A DNA stretch of 64,000 bases from Pararhizobium arenae (GCF_001931685.1 NZ_MOOY01000005.1:1-64000); one strand, 5' to 3'. Positions 7,789-17,105 are shown, counted from the first letter of the stretch. Translations and numbers: made by a program. Notes: generated from the letters alone by a model not told the origin.

Positions 7789-8716
7789 CGCCTTCTTCGC
7801 CAACTGGCGCCAGAACATCATCTATATCGGCTTCGTCGTCATTTTCATCGTCTTCGCGGTGACGCTGGCCGACAAGGGGTTCCTCAACCCCAACAACCTG
7901 CTCAACATCGTGCGGCAGACGGCAATGATTGCCGTCATGGCGATTGCCATGACCTTCGTGCTCTCGGCCGGCGAGATTGACCTTTCGGTCGGCGCGGTCG
8001 CGGGCCTTTCGACCGTCACCGTCGCGATGGCGATTGCCGCGGGCGGGCCGATCGTCGGTGTTGGCGCGGGTATTGCCACGGGACTTGCGGTCGGCATGTT
8101 CAACGGCTGGCTCACCACGCGCATTGGCATTCCGTCATTCCTCACCACGCTCGCCATGATGGGTATCGCCAAGGGGGTCGCCATGTGGATATCGGGGACC
8201 GCCGCCGTGCCGATCCTGTCGCCGGGTTATTCCTGGCTCTTCGGTGGCGGCAATCTCGGTCCGGTGCCGGTGCTGCTGCTCTGGATGGCGGTTCTCGGTG
8301 GCATCGGCCATATCGTGCTGCGCCGTTCGAGTTTTGGCCGGCGGGTTCTGGCCACCGGCGGCGGCGAAACGGCGGCGCGCTATTCCGGCATCGACACGAA
8401 GGCCATCAAGTTCAAGGTGCTGGTGCTCTCCTCGCTCGCAGCAGCGCTTGCCGGAATGCTCTATGCGGGCCGCCTGCAATCCGGCCGCTTCCAACTGGGC
8501 GAGGGCGACGAACTCTCGGTCATCGCGGCGGCAGTGCTCGGCGGCACGAGCCTGTTCGGCGGCAAGGGAACCGTCATTGGGACCATCGTCGGCGCGCTGA
8601 TGATCGGCCTCATCAACAACGGGCTTATCCTGATGGGTCTCGAATTCAGCCAGCAGCTGATCGCCCGTGGCGGCATCATCATTCTCGCCGTCGCGCTCAG
8701 CCAGAAGCGGAGCTGA
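7781..8716 (+). CDS. Sugar ABC importer permease (RbsC type)
   Basis: 311 aa, strongly hydrophobic, with about 8-10 membrane segments. It contains the conserved family block FVLSAGEIDLSVGAVAGLS (about 55-73) and the cytoplasmic coupling region with GGTSLFGGKGT (about 258-268). It follows the ATPase gene with an 8-base overlap and is related to the permease at 22727, which shares both blocks. It forms the membrane channel of the importer. Confidence 0.93.
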   Translation: MANAFFANWRQNIIYIGFVVIFIVFAVTLADKGFLNPNNLLNIVRQTAMIAVMAIAMTFVLSAGEIDLSVGAVAGLSTVTVAMAIAAGGPIVGVGAGIATGLAVGMFNGWLTTRIGIPSFLTTLAMMGIAKGVAMWISGTAAVPILSPGYSWLFGGGNLGPVPVLLLWMAVLGGIGHIVLRRSSFGRRVLATGGGETAARYSGIDTKAIKFKVLVLSSLAAALAGMLYAGRLQSGRFQLGEGDELSVIAAAVLGGTSLFGGKGTVIGTIVGALMIGLINNGLILMGLEFSQQLIARGGIIILAVALSQKRS

Positions 8717-8720
8717 TGCG

Positions 8721-9008
8721 ATGATCGTTTCGCTCATCGTAACGCTGACAGCCCGACCGGAAACGCGGGAAGAGCTTTTCCGCCTTCTCGTCGATCAAGT
8801 TGGACCGACCAGGGCCGAACACGGCTGCATAGACTACAACCTTCATATCGATGCGGCCGATCCCTGCGTCTTCGTGTTCTACGAGAACTGGAAGACGCAG
8901 GCGGATCTGGACGCGCACATGGATATGAACCATCTCAAGCCGCTGCTAAGCCAGATCGACCGCCTGCTCGCCAAACCGATCGACATATGGCGGCTGTTGC
9001 CGGCATAA
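8721..9008 (+). CDS. Antibiotic biosynthesis monooxygenase-domain protein (putative quinol monooxygenase)
   Basis: 95 aa, a single ABM/YgiN-like ferredoxin-fold domain. Family features are LTARPETREELFRLL at the start, the GCIDYNLH strand and FVFYENWKTQADLDAHM. These proteins are small dimers; some are cofactor-free monooxygenases, others act as epimerase-like helpers or dehydratases in sugar pathways. The start is 4 bases after the permease stop, so it is the last gene of the operon. Why a sugar locus carries it is unclear; it may process an oxidised intermediate. Confidence 0.85.
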   Translation: MIVSLIVTLTARPETREELFRLLVDQVGPTRAEHGCIDYNLHIDAADPCVFVFYENWKTQADLDAHMDMNHLKPLLSQIDRLLAKPIDIWRLLPA

Positions 9009-9155
9009 CCCACGGGGACCGGGCGGTCGCACCGCGACTGACCAAAGCGACGAAGCTGCTGATGATGCGTGCGGAACTGAGCGCCTCCACTTCTGGCTCT
9101 GCTGCGCGTGTCCGCCTCGATCGTCACCTTCCGGCTTTCAGAAAAGGGGCGCTCA

Positions 9156-11966
9156 TCACTTGTCCTGCGAAGCGTCGATGGCCTCCCGCAACGCTTCGGA
9201 AAGCTGCCGTCGCGTGTAAGGCTTTGCAAGCGGCCGGAATCGCGACGTGGCACCGATACGTTCGATATCCGCGTAACCCGATGCCAGAACGACCGGGAGG
9301 CTGGGATACAGTGTCGCGATCTCGGCCGCCATGGCGTGGCCATCAAGCGGTCCCGGCATGACTACATCCGAGAAAACCAGATCGAACGGACTATCCGTTT
9401 CCAGTATCCGCAATGCTTCCGTTGCATCGGCCGCGCTTGTCACGAAATAACCAAGGGACATAAGCGTCGCGGCGGCAAATTCACGCACCATAGGATCGTC
9501 TTCGACGACGAGAATGCGCTCACTGCCGCCGTGCAACAGCCCGTTTTGTATAGCCTCGACAGCCGTCTCGGTGGACGTCAGCCGCGGAAAGTAGAGGGAG
9601 ACGGTTGTTCCCTTGCCCGGCTCCGAGGCAATTTCGATCCGCCCGCCCGATTGCCGCATGAAACCGTACACCGTGCTCAGGCCCAGGCCGCTTCCCTTGC
9701 CGAACGGTTTCGTCGTGAAGAAAGGTTCGAAAGCCTTTGCGCGCGTCTCCGGGTCCATCCCGAAGCCTGTGTCTGATACCCGTATCACGATGTCGACGCC
9801 GTTTTGCGCCGTCGATATCGTGACTTTGCCGCCATTGGGCATCGCATCGCGGGCGTTGATGCAGAGGTTCATGAGCGATGCTTCCAGCTGCGCCGCATCC
9901 GCTCTCAATTGGCCTGCTGCCGGATCGAGCTCAAGATTGAGGACGATCGTTTCGCCAAGTGCCGTCGAGAGCAGGCCCTCCATTGCCCGAATGGAACTGT
10001 TGATGTGCAAGGCCGCCGGTTCGAGGGGTTGCCGGCCCGCGAAGGTGAGAAGCTGGCGCGTGAGGGCGGCGCCTTGCTGGGAGGCTTTGTGGTTGAGCCG
10101 CGCTATCGCTGAAAGTCTCGGATCGGCGATTTCGTCGGCCAGTGTCTCCGCCGTCCCGATAATGACGGTCAAAAGGTTGTTGAAATCATGGGCGACGCCG
10201 CCCGTCAGCTGGCCTATGGCTTCGAGCCGCTGCGCCTGCAGCCGTTTTGCCTCGTTCAGTCGCGTCTCGGTAACGTCGCGGACGCCGCCTACCATCCGGG
10301 TGGCCTTGCCTGCGGCATTGCGGATGATGTGGCCCTGGTCGAGGACCTCGGCATATGTGCCCGTCCCACGTCGGAAGCGGTATTCCTCCAGCCAGGTGAC
10401 GGCCTTTCCCTCGATCGCTGCAAGTACACTCGATACGACCCGGGTGCGATCATCGGAATGGATTTTGGCTTCCCACTCCCGAAATCCATCCTCGACCGGC
10501 ACATCCTCATGCCCGAAGACGGATGCGATATTGCTGTTCCATTCCACCCGGCCGGTTGCAATGTCCCAGTCCCAGATCGCATCCGTCGTCATCATGGCGA
10601 CGATCGCGAACCGTTCCTCACTTTCGGCCAGGCGTTCCTCCGCACGTCTTTTTTCGGTGATGTCACGCCCGGTCGCGACGAAATGGGTCGCGCGTCCATC
10701 GGAACCAACGATGGGTGCGATGCTCATGTCTATCCAGTGTTCGCGGTCGTCTTTTGTGTAATTGAGAATTTCGGCGCGGATCGCTTTTGACCGCGCAATC
10801 GCTTTGTCGATCCTTTGGATGCTCGCTGCGTCGGTTTGCGGACCCTGGAGGAAGCCGGGAGAACGGTGAAGCGCATCGTCCGGCGAATAACCGGTGATCC
10901 TGACGAAGGCGTCGTTGACGTAGACGATCGCTTGCCTGCCTGCCGGCTGAGATTCGCCTTTCGTGATGATCACGAAGTCATCGATTCTCGAGATCGCCAG
11001 TTCGAGAAGGCGCAGATGTTCATCGGCCTTATGCCGCTCCGTTACATCCCGGAAATAGACGGTCAGGCCCGCCGGTCCAGGGTAGGCGGTGACGGAGAAC
11101 CATGCGTCAAGGGACTGGTAAAACACTTCGAAATCGGCCGTCCTGTTCTCGCGGACCGCACGCTCGTAGTGCTGCCGGATGGTTCCAGAGGATGCCTCCG
11201 GAAACTCCTCCCAGATCAGCTGGCCGAGAAGCGCCGAACGTGGGCGCTCAAGCAGACGCTCGGCCTGGCGGTTGAGGTAGGTGAAGCGCCACTCGGTATC
11301 GAGCTGGAAAAACGCATCGCTGATGTTTTCCATCGACTCGGCGAAACGCTGCTCGAGATCCCTGGCCGTTTTTTCCAGCCGCTTGCGTTCGTCGATGTCC
11401 TGGAGGGCACCCTGAACCCGGCAGATCCGGCCCATGTCATCGCGGATCGCCACGCCGATCGCGCGAACCCATTTGCGCCGTCCGGTTGCATCGATGATCT
11501 CGACCTCGATATCGTAGGGCAGGCCGGTCGCGACGCAGGATTCGAAATGTCGCGTGATCGTGTCTCGCCATTCCGGAGCGAAATAGCCGATCCCTTCATC
11601 AATGGTGACGGTCCTGCCCTTTAGTATCTGGTGGATCGCCCAGGTTTCATCCGACCATTCTATTTGCCTGTCCGGCAGGTGCACCACCCATCCGCCGAGT
11701 TTTGCGACCTTGCCGGCAATCTCCAGAAGTGCCTTATTTTCATGGAGATCGGGCCTCTCCCATGCCCCATCTCGACGAAGTCGCCAGGCAATGAAGAGAG
11801 CGGCGCCGACGAGCCAGAGCCAGGCCGGCACTGGCGACCATGCGAGAACGAGAGCCGAGACGCCTCCTGCAAGCAGTCCGGTGGAAAACCGGTCCGCTCT
11901 CCACTGCCTGACACTGGTCACAAAAGAGCGAAAGACATTGCCGGCGATTGCGTACCCCCTCTGCAT
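9156..11966 (-). CDS. Membrane hybrid histidine kinase with four PAS domains
   Basis: 936 aa. Two membrane segments (about 29-63) are followed by four PAS domains (about 85-195, 205-315, 320-440, 455-570), a histidine phosphoacceptor domain with GGVAHDFNN (His about 593), an HATPase domain with NARDAMPNGG, DTGFGMD and GKGSGLGLS, and a C-terminal receiver with SDVVMP. The third PAS strongly resembles a LOV photosensor but has HRSPGFLQG where LOV proteins have the flavin-binding Cys, so Cys is replaced by Pro. ATG at 11966 is preferred; TTG at 11984 is also possible. It is divergent from the PilZ-like/regulator/EAL operon and may phosphorylate that regulator. Confidence 0.92.
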   Translation of the reverse strand: MQRGYAIAGNVFRSFVTSVRQWRADRFSTGLLAGGVSALVLAWSPVPAWLWLVGAALFIAWRLRRDGAWERPDLHENKALLEIAGKVAKLGGWVVHLPDRQIEWSDETWAIHQILKGRTVTIDEGIGYFAPEWRDTITRHFESCVATGLPYDIEVEIIDATGRRKWVRAIGVAIRDDMGRICRVQGALQDIDERKRLEKTARDLEQRFAESMENISDAFFQLDTEWRFTYLNRQAERLLERPRSALLGQLIWEEFPEASSGTIRQHYERAVRENRTADFEVFYQSLDAWFSVTAYPGPAGLTVYFRDVTERHKADEHLRLLELAISRIDDFVIITKGESQPAGRQAIVYVNDAFVRITGYSPDDALHRSPGFLQGPQTDAASIQRIDKAIARSKAIRAEILNYTKDDREHWIDMSIAPIVGSDGRATHFVATGRDITEKRRAEERLAESEERFAIVAMMTTDAIWDWDIATGRVEWNSNIASVFGHEDVPVEDGFREWEAKIHSDDRTRVVSSVLAAIEGKAVTWLEEYRFRRGTGTYAEVLDQGHIIRNAAGKATRMVGGVRDVTETRLNEAKRLQAQRLEAIGQLTGGVAHDFNNLLTVIIGTAETLADEIADPRLSAIARLNHKASQQGAALTRQLLTFAGRQPLEPAALHINSSIRAMEGLLSTALGETIVLNLELDPAAGQLRADAAQLEASLMNLCINARDAMPNGGKVTISTAQNGVDIVIRVSDTGFGMDPETRAKAFEPFFTTKPFGKGSGLGLSTVYGFMRQSGGRIEIASEPGKGTTVSLYFPRLTSTETAVEAIQNGLLHGGSERILVVEDDPMVREFAAATLMSLGYFVTSAADATEALRILETDSPFDLVFSDVVMPGPLDGHAMAAEIATLYPSLPVVLASGYADIERIGATSRFRPLAKPYTRRQLSEALREAIDASQDK

Positions 11967-12173
11967 GGTCTGTGTTTCCCCCAATCGTCATGAAATTCAC
12001 ACACTCGATAATATCCCAAGGCGCTGTAATCCATGGGAAACTGAGGCCCTTTAACCTTTTTTAAATTTGGCGCGACTGTCGCTTAAGGGCGGATCTGTCT
12101 AATCGATGCATTCAACTGCCTCGGTCCTGCCTCCCGACATTGGAGGTGTCTAGGCAAGCATTGAGGTCAAGCT

Positions 12174-12665
12174 GTGAAGTCCAACAAAAGAAAGACCTAT
12201 CTCAGTCGCGTCCAATCCGATTACTTCACCCGCAAATGGTATCGCCGAAGCGTCACGCTCTTCTGCACTCTGCTGTACGCGGGAAAATGGATGCGGAAGG
12301 CGCAGACCATTCGTTGCCTCGTTCTCGAAATCAGCGAGGGCGGCGCGACCGTGCGCATCGGAAAATCGGAGATTCCGGACTTCGTCTACCTTGTTTTCGG
12401 CAGATTTGACATCGTGGTTGGCAGCGTCGTTGTTCAGCGCGATCCCGGCCATCTGCATCTTTGCTTCATCAAGCAATTGAGACCCGACTTCGTCAATCGG
12501 TTGTCACGCATCAGCTCCCCGTTCGCGACCTTGGAAAGCCTTAGCCCGATCACCATCTCAGGGAGCGAGAACGTGCAGCCAAAGCTGCCTCCAAGGCCTC
12601 CTCCATCCTATGGCGACGGGAACGGAGGCTTGGCCCAACCCGCCAGGCATTCGAAAAGACCATGA
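12174..12665 (+). CDS. PilZ-like domain protein (divergent), possible c-di-GMP effector
   Basis: 163 aa starting with GTG (GAGG 8 bases upstream). The region from about 18 to 100 resembles PilZ: an early Arg-rich stretch (TRKWYRRSV), then CLVLEISEGGATVRI, which matches the (D/N)xSxxG pattern with Glu at the first position. The C-terminal 40 residues are Pro/Gly-rich and probably disordered. Its stop overlaps the ATG of the response-regulator gene (ATGA). Linkage to an EAL phosphodiesterase supports a c-di-GMP role, but the match is weak and binding is unproven. Confidence 0.65.
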   Translation: MKSNKRKTYLSRVQSDYFTRKWYRRSVTLFCTLLYAGKWMRKAQTIRCLVLEISEGGATVRIGKSEIPDFVYLVFGRFDIVVGSVVVQRDPGHLHLCFIKQLRPDFVNRLSRISSPFATLESLSPITISGSENVQPKLPPRPPPSYGDGNGGLAQPARHSKRP

Positions 12666-13362
12666 ATATTATGATCATCGAAGATCAACGCGATGTCGTT
12701 GAAATGTTGCGGCTGAATTGGTCGGATTCGCGGGATCGGCTCGACTCCCTTGCGACCGCGAGGCAGGCCGCTTTATTCATTCCAATGAACTCGCTGCCTA
12801 TGACTGCATGCTCATCGATATCAACCTGACCGACGGGTGCGGATTGGAACTGCTTCGCGATGCGCGCACTCGCTCCGACATTCCCATTGTCATGATCTCG
12901 GGCGCCGGCGATGCCGACAGCCGGGCCGACGCCATCAGTGTCGGCGCAGACGACTATGTGATGAAACCCTTCAGCGTGAAGGAACTGCGCGCCCGCGTTC
13001 ATCGGCTTCACGAGGCGCGTGTTGGGCGCAGCGCTCCACGGCAAAGCCCCTCCTTCAGGATCGGCAATATCGATTGCGACATCGGTCGCCTGTCCATGGA
13101 TTTCGAGGGCGCCAGTCAGGCGCTGACGGCCCTCGAAGGACGTATACTCCAGGTTCTGCACGCCAGTATCGGCGAGGATTGCCCGAAGTCGTGCATCGCA
13201 CGCCAAGCCCTCTTTCGCGAATACGACCCCCGCGACAAGACCATCGACGTCTACATCAACCGACTGCGCGGCAAGCTCGCGGAACTCGATGCAGCGAGCG
13301 GCGAAGCCATCAAGACAATCCGCGGCGTGGGATATCGCCTGAGCGATCTCCAACAACACTGA
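12662..13362 (+). pseudogene. OmpR-type response regulator interrupted by a 1-base frameshift
   Basis: The ATG at 12662 overlaps the upstream stop and encodes a good receiver start (MNIMIIEDQRDVVEMLRLNW, then ATARQAALF). That frame ends at a TGA near 12829. The rest of the receiver (AAYDCMLIDINLTDG with phosphoacceptor Asp, VMISGAGD, DDYVMKPFS with the conserved Lys) and the winged-helix DNA-binding domain (TALEGRILQVL, TIDVYINRLRGKL, IRGVGYRL) are in the -1 frame. The frames meet around 12772-12781; one extra T in the TTT at 12772-12774 would restore one protein of about 233 aa. This is a real frameshift, a sequencing error, or, less likely, programmed slippage. A shortened product could start at TTG 12718 but would lack the acidic pocket. 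Confidence 0.8.
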
Positions 13363-13377
13363 GAGTAGAAGCGCGAT

Positions 13378-14739
13378 ATGCATGAGTTAGTTGAGCGTTA
13401 CTTGCATTCCGCCCAGGCTGCCGAAGCCCAAAGTTTTTCACCGGAGGAAAAAGTTCGCCTGAAGCGGCTGAAAGAGTTGTCCATCGTCTCGACCGGCCCG
13501 GACCCGGTGCTCGACGCTCTCGTCGATGCCGCCTGCCTTGCGGCCGGCACGCCTATCGGGCTCATCACGTTGCTGGACGGTGAGCGTCAATGGTTCAAGT
13601 CGAAGCGCGGGATCGACGGGGAAGGTTCCCGCCGGGCGGACGCCTTCTGCGACTATACAATCCGGTCGTCGACGCCGTTTGTCGTGCCGGACGCCGTTCG
13701 CGATGTCCGCTTTGCCGATAACCCCTTCGTAACGGGAAGGGACAAGATTCGCTTTTATGCCGGTGTGCCGCTGGAGGTCGAGCCGGGGTTACGGCTTGGC
13801 TCTCTCTGCGTCCTCGACCGTATGCCGAGGCGGCTGGGAGCGGATGTGCGGGGCCTGTTGGCTGGGCTGGCACGTTGCGCGGTGGAACGTATCCTGCAGT
13901 CCGAAGACCGATATCTCTTGTCCCGGATCGACTCCGGCCGGCTCGATCGTGCGAAAGCGGACAAGGCTGAGCTGGTGCTGGCGCAGGAGGCGCTCAGCCA
14001 AGGTCTTTTCCTGCTTCATTATCAGCCGAAGATTGCACTCGATACAGGTCGTCGTATAGGCTTCGAAGCCCTCCTGCGGCTCAAGAAGCCAGATGGCACG
14101 ATACTCGGTCCCGCAGCATTTGCAGCGGCTCTTGTTGAGCCCGCACTTTCCAAGCGCATTGGCAGTCATGTCCTGAAGAGCGCCGTCGCGCAGGCCAAGG
14201 CATGGAAGGACGCCGGCTTCGACGATTTCGGGCACATCGCCATTAACGTCTCGTCGTCCCAATTTATCACATTTCCGGACGGTCTGTCGCTTGTCGATGA
14301 AATCCAGGAGGCGACGCGGTCGGCGGGACTTTCGCCAAAGCATATTCAGATCGAGGTTACGGAGGGGGTCATGCTGTCGGAGCAGGGCGGCGATATCGGC
14401 GCGCAACTTGAGGCGCTTCGCGCTGCGGGCATCATCGTTGCGTTTGACGATTTTGGCACCGGCTTTGCGTCCCTCGTGCACCTGAAGGGGCTTGCCTATG
14501 ACCAGATCAAGATCGACGGCTCCTTCGTGCGGGCGATGACAGGCTCGCGTGCCGATCATGCCATCGTAAAAGCCATCATCGATATGGCAAGGGCGATGGG
14601 AAAACACGTCGTCGCCGAAGGTGTGGAAACCACGGAGGAACGCCATGCATTGCAAACGTTAGGCTGCCATTATGCCCAAGGGTTCCTCTTCGGCCGACCC
14701 GCCGGTGCATCCGATATAGCTTTCTCTCCCGGTTGCTGA
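13378..14739 (+). CDS. GAF-EAL cyclic-di-GMP phosphodiesterase
   Basis: 453 aa. An N-terminal GAF domain (about 38-180) has PIGLITLLDGERQWFKS and GSLCVLD. A C-terminal EAL domain (about 200-445) has the catalytic set: FEALLRL, INVSSSQF, IEVTEGVM, FDDFGTGFASL, YDQIKIDGSFV, VAEGVET and QGFLFGRP. All metal-binding and base residues appear present, so it should degrade c-di-GMP. No GGDEF domain or membrane segment is seen, so it is cytosolic with the GAF as sensor. It lies 15 bases after the frameshifted response regulator in an operon with the PilZ-like gene. Confidence 0.92.
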   Translation: MHELVERYLHSAQAAEAQSFSPEEKVRLKRLKELSIVSTGPDPVLDALVDAACLAAGTPIGLITLLDGERQWFKSKRGIDGEGSRRADAFCDYTIRSSTPFVVPDAVRDVRFADNPFVTGRDKIRFYAGVPLEVEPGLRLGSLCVLDRMPRRLGADVRGLLAGLARCAVERILQSEDRYLLSRIDSGRLDRAKADKAELVLAQEALSQGLFLLHYQPKIALDTGRRIGFEALLRLKKPDGTILGPAAFAAALVEPALSKRIGSHVLKSAVAQAKAWKDAGFDDFGHIAINVSSSQFITFPDGLSLVDEIQEATRSAGLSPKHIQIEVTEGVMLSEQGGDIGAQLEALRAAGIIVAFDDFGTGFASLVHLKGLAYDQIKIDGSFVRAMTGSRADHAIVKAIIDMARAMGKHVVAEGVETTEERHALQTLGCHYAQGFLFGRPAGASDIAFSPGC

Positions 14740-14754
14740 AAGCAACACGGATGC

Positions 14755-14784
14755 CCCGCCACGAATTTCAGGCGGGCGGGTTTT
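14755..14784 (+). terminator. Likely terminator of the PilZ/regulator/EAL operon
   Basis: CCCGCC (14755-14760) pairs with GGCGGG (14771-14776) around a 10-base loop, followed by CGGG and TTTT. It is 15 bases after the EAL stop. The stem is short and the T-run modest. Confidence 0.5.
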
Positions 14785-14902
14785 CCATCTTGTGGAGGTG
14801 CGGACTACCTACAGTGCTTGATAGTGCGAGGTCACTCGCAGTTGTAACCACTTGCTTCAAATCCGCCCGGCGTCTACATCGCGCGCACGCCAACCCAGCC
14901 CA

Positions 14903-17101
14903 TCACGCGACATCCGGCAGCTTTTCCAGGAGTTTGTCGAGCGTGATCGGATAATCTCGTACGCGCACGCCGGTCGCATTGTAGATGGCGTTCGCAATGG
15001 CTGCCGATACGCCGCACAGGCCAAGCTCGCCAACACCCTTCGCCTTCATCGGCGACGAGTATGGGTCTGTCTCATCCAGGAAAATCACCTCCTGATGCGG
15101 AATATCAGCATGCACCGGGACCTCGTAGCCGGCCAGATCGTGGTTGACGAAGAAGCCATGGCGCGTGTCAACCGAGAGTTCCTCCATTAGAGCCCCGCCG
15201 GCACCCATTGTCATAGCGCCAATGACTTGACTGCGGGCGGTGATCGGATTGAGGATTCGGCCTGCCGCACAGACTGCCAACATCCGGCGAATACGGGTCT
15301 CGCCAGTTGCGACATCCACGCCGACTTCGACAAAATGCCCGCCGAAGGTCGATTGTTGATGCGTCTTGGTCAGGTCACCCCATTCCATCGTGTCTTCACC
15401 GACAAGACCATCCGGCCCTGCCGCTTCAGCCAGCGAGACGACCCGGCTCCCAGATTTTACCTGACCGTCTTCGAAGACGACGTCTGTCGAGTTGATGCCG
15501 AGCTTCGCGGTTATCGCTTCGCGGAGTTTGACGCAGGCGGCATAGACGCCTGACGTGGCGGAGTTTGCGCCGAACTGCCCGCCGGAGCCAGCCGATACGG
15601 GAAAGCGGGAATCGCCAAGCTGAACAGCGACCTTGTCGACCGTCACGCCCATCATTTCAGCGGCCGTCTGCGCGATAATCGTATAACTGCCCGTACCGAT
15701 GTCCGTCATATCGGTTTCCACGGTCACAGTGCCTTCTGCGTCAAGCTTGACCCGTGCGCCCGATGGCATGACCAGGTTGTTGCGGAAAGCCGCAGCGACG
15801 CCCATGCCGACCATCCAGTTGCCCTCACGCTTCGTGCCGGTCCGGGGCCGCTTGTCCCAGCCGAATTTCTGCGCACCGAGCTTCAGGCACCCGACCAGAT
15901 CGCGATAGGAAAACGGGCGTTCCGGATTTTCCGGATCGACCTGCGTATCGTTCAGAATACGAAACTCGATCGGATCCATTCCGAGTTTTTCCGCCATTTC
16001 GTCCATGGCAATTTCGAGAGCCATCAGCCCGGGCGCCTCGCCGGGCGCGCGCATGGCATTACCTTCCGGAAGATCGAGCGTTGCGAGCTTCATTGCTGTT
16101 ATCCGGTTTTCACCCGCATAGAGCAGGCGGGTTTGCATGACGGCCGGTTCCGGCCCGCCTCCCGGCAAATCTCCCGACCAGCTCTCATGAGCGATAGCCG
16201 TGATCTTGCCGCTACGCTCGGCACCAATGCGGATGCGCTGTATCGTTGCCGGGCGGTGCGTCGTATTGTTGGGTATCATCGGCCGGGGGAGCGCGACCTT
16301 GACCGGGCGCCCGATCTTTTTTGCAGCCAAGGCTGCAAGGACTGCATCTGCCCGCAGGAAGAGCTTGCCCCCAAAGCCACCACCGATGAACGGCGACATC
16401 AGATGGACTTTCTCCTTCTCGATGCCCAGCGTTGTCGCGAGATCGGTGCGCCACCAGTCGATCATCTGGCTCGATGTCCACAGGGTGATTTCGTCGCCGT
16501 TCCATGCGGCAATCGACGCATGCGGCTCCATCATCGCGTGGGACTGGTCGGGTGTCGTGTATTCCGCATCAAGCGTGATGGGAGCGGCAGAAAAGGCAGC
16601 TTGAAAGTCGCCGGCCGCGCTTTCCGGTTCCGTCGAAGGTTCGGGTGTCTTCGCGCTGGTCTTCTCAGCCTTTAAGTCGAACCGCCCCTTTTCGGCTGCA
16701 TAGTCGATCCTGATCAATGCTGCTGCTGCTCGTGCCTGTTCGAAGGTTTCAGCGATCACGACCGCCACGGCCTGATGGTAATGCTGGACTTCGCTACCGC
16801 CGAACAGTTTTGCAGTGTTGTATTTGCCTTTTTCAAGATCACCCACGTCGAGCGTTGTAACGACGCCGAGAACGCCCGGTGCCTTGCGAACCGCGGCGCT
16901 GTCAATCGAGAGCACCCGTCCCTTGGCGATGGAGGAGCCGACCGGATACCCGTAGGCATAGGCAACTTTCGGGTCGTGCCATTCATACGCATAGATGGCC
17001 CGACCGGTGGTTTTGGATTCTCCATCGATACGGTGAACCGGCTTGCCGACGACTTTGAGCTGATCGATCGGATTGGTCGTTGCTGGTTTGTCGAACTCCA
17101 C
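14903..17101 (-). CDS. paoC: Periplasmic aldehyde oxidoreductase, molybdenum-binding subunit (PaoC-like)
   Basis: 732 aa from the GTG at 17101, the same length as E. coli PaoC; the GTG follows the paoB stop by 4 bases with GAGG upstream, and the long open frame upstream of it is out-of-frame paoB sequence. It has the xanthine oxidase family a/b hammerhead start (PIDQLKVVGKPVHRIDG), the GGGFGGK motif of the molybdopterin domain, a RAPGEAPG loop and KGVGELGLCG, whose Glu is the catalytic base. It should oxidise aldehydes to acids with the FAD and 2Fe-2S subunits. No dedicated cofactor-insertion chaperone (PaoD/XdhC) follows in the window. Confidence 0.92.
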   Translation of the reverse strand: MEFDKPATTNPIDQLKVVGKPVHRIDGESKTTGRAIYAYEWHDPKVAYAYGYPVGSSIAKGRVLSIDSAAVRKAPGVLGVVTTLDVGDLEKGKYNTAKLFGGSEVQHYHQAVAVVIAETFEQARAAAALIRIDYAAEKGRFDLKAEKTSAKTPEPSTEPESAAGDFQAAFSAAPITLDAEYTTPDQSHAMMEPHASIAAWNGDEITLWTSSQMIDWWRTDLATTLGIEKEKVHLMSPFIGGGFGGKLFLRADAVLAALAAKKIGRPVKVALPRPMIPNNTTHRPATIQRIRIGAERSGKITAIAHESWSGDLPGGGPEPAVMQTRLLYAGENRITAMKLATLDLPEGNAMRAPGEAPGLMALEIAMDEMAEKLGMDPIEFRILNDTQVDPENPERPFSYRDLVGCLKLGAQKFGWDKRPRTGTKREGNWMVGMGVAAAFRNNLVMPSGARVKLDAEGTVTVETDMTDIGTGSYTIIAQTAAEMMGVTVDKVAVQLGDSRFPVSAGSGGQFGANSATSGVYAACVKLREAITAKLGINSTDVVFEDGQVKSGSRVVSLAEAAGPDGLVGEDTMEWGDLTKTHQQSTFGGHFVEVGVDVATGETRIRRMLAVCAAGRILNPITARSQVIGAMTMGAGGALMEELSVDTRHGFFVNHDLAGYEVPVHADIPHQEVIFLDETDPYSSPMKAKGVGELGLCGVSAAIANAIYNATGVRVRDYPITLDKLLEKLPDVA

Positions 17102-17105
17102 GGTT

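Noticed and set aside
12718..13362. Response regulator as an intact gene starting at TTG 12718
   Set aside because: It would lack the receiver's first strand and acidic residues, which are present just upstream in another frame, so a frameshift explains it better.
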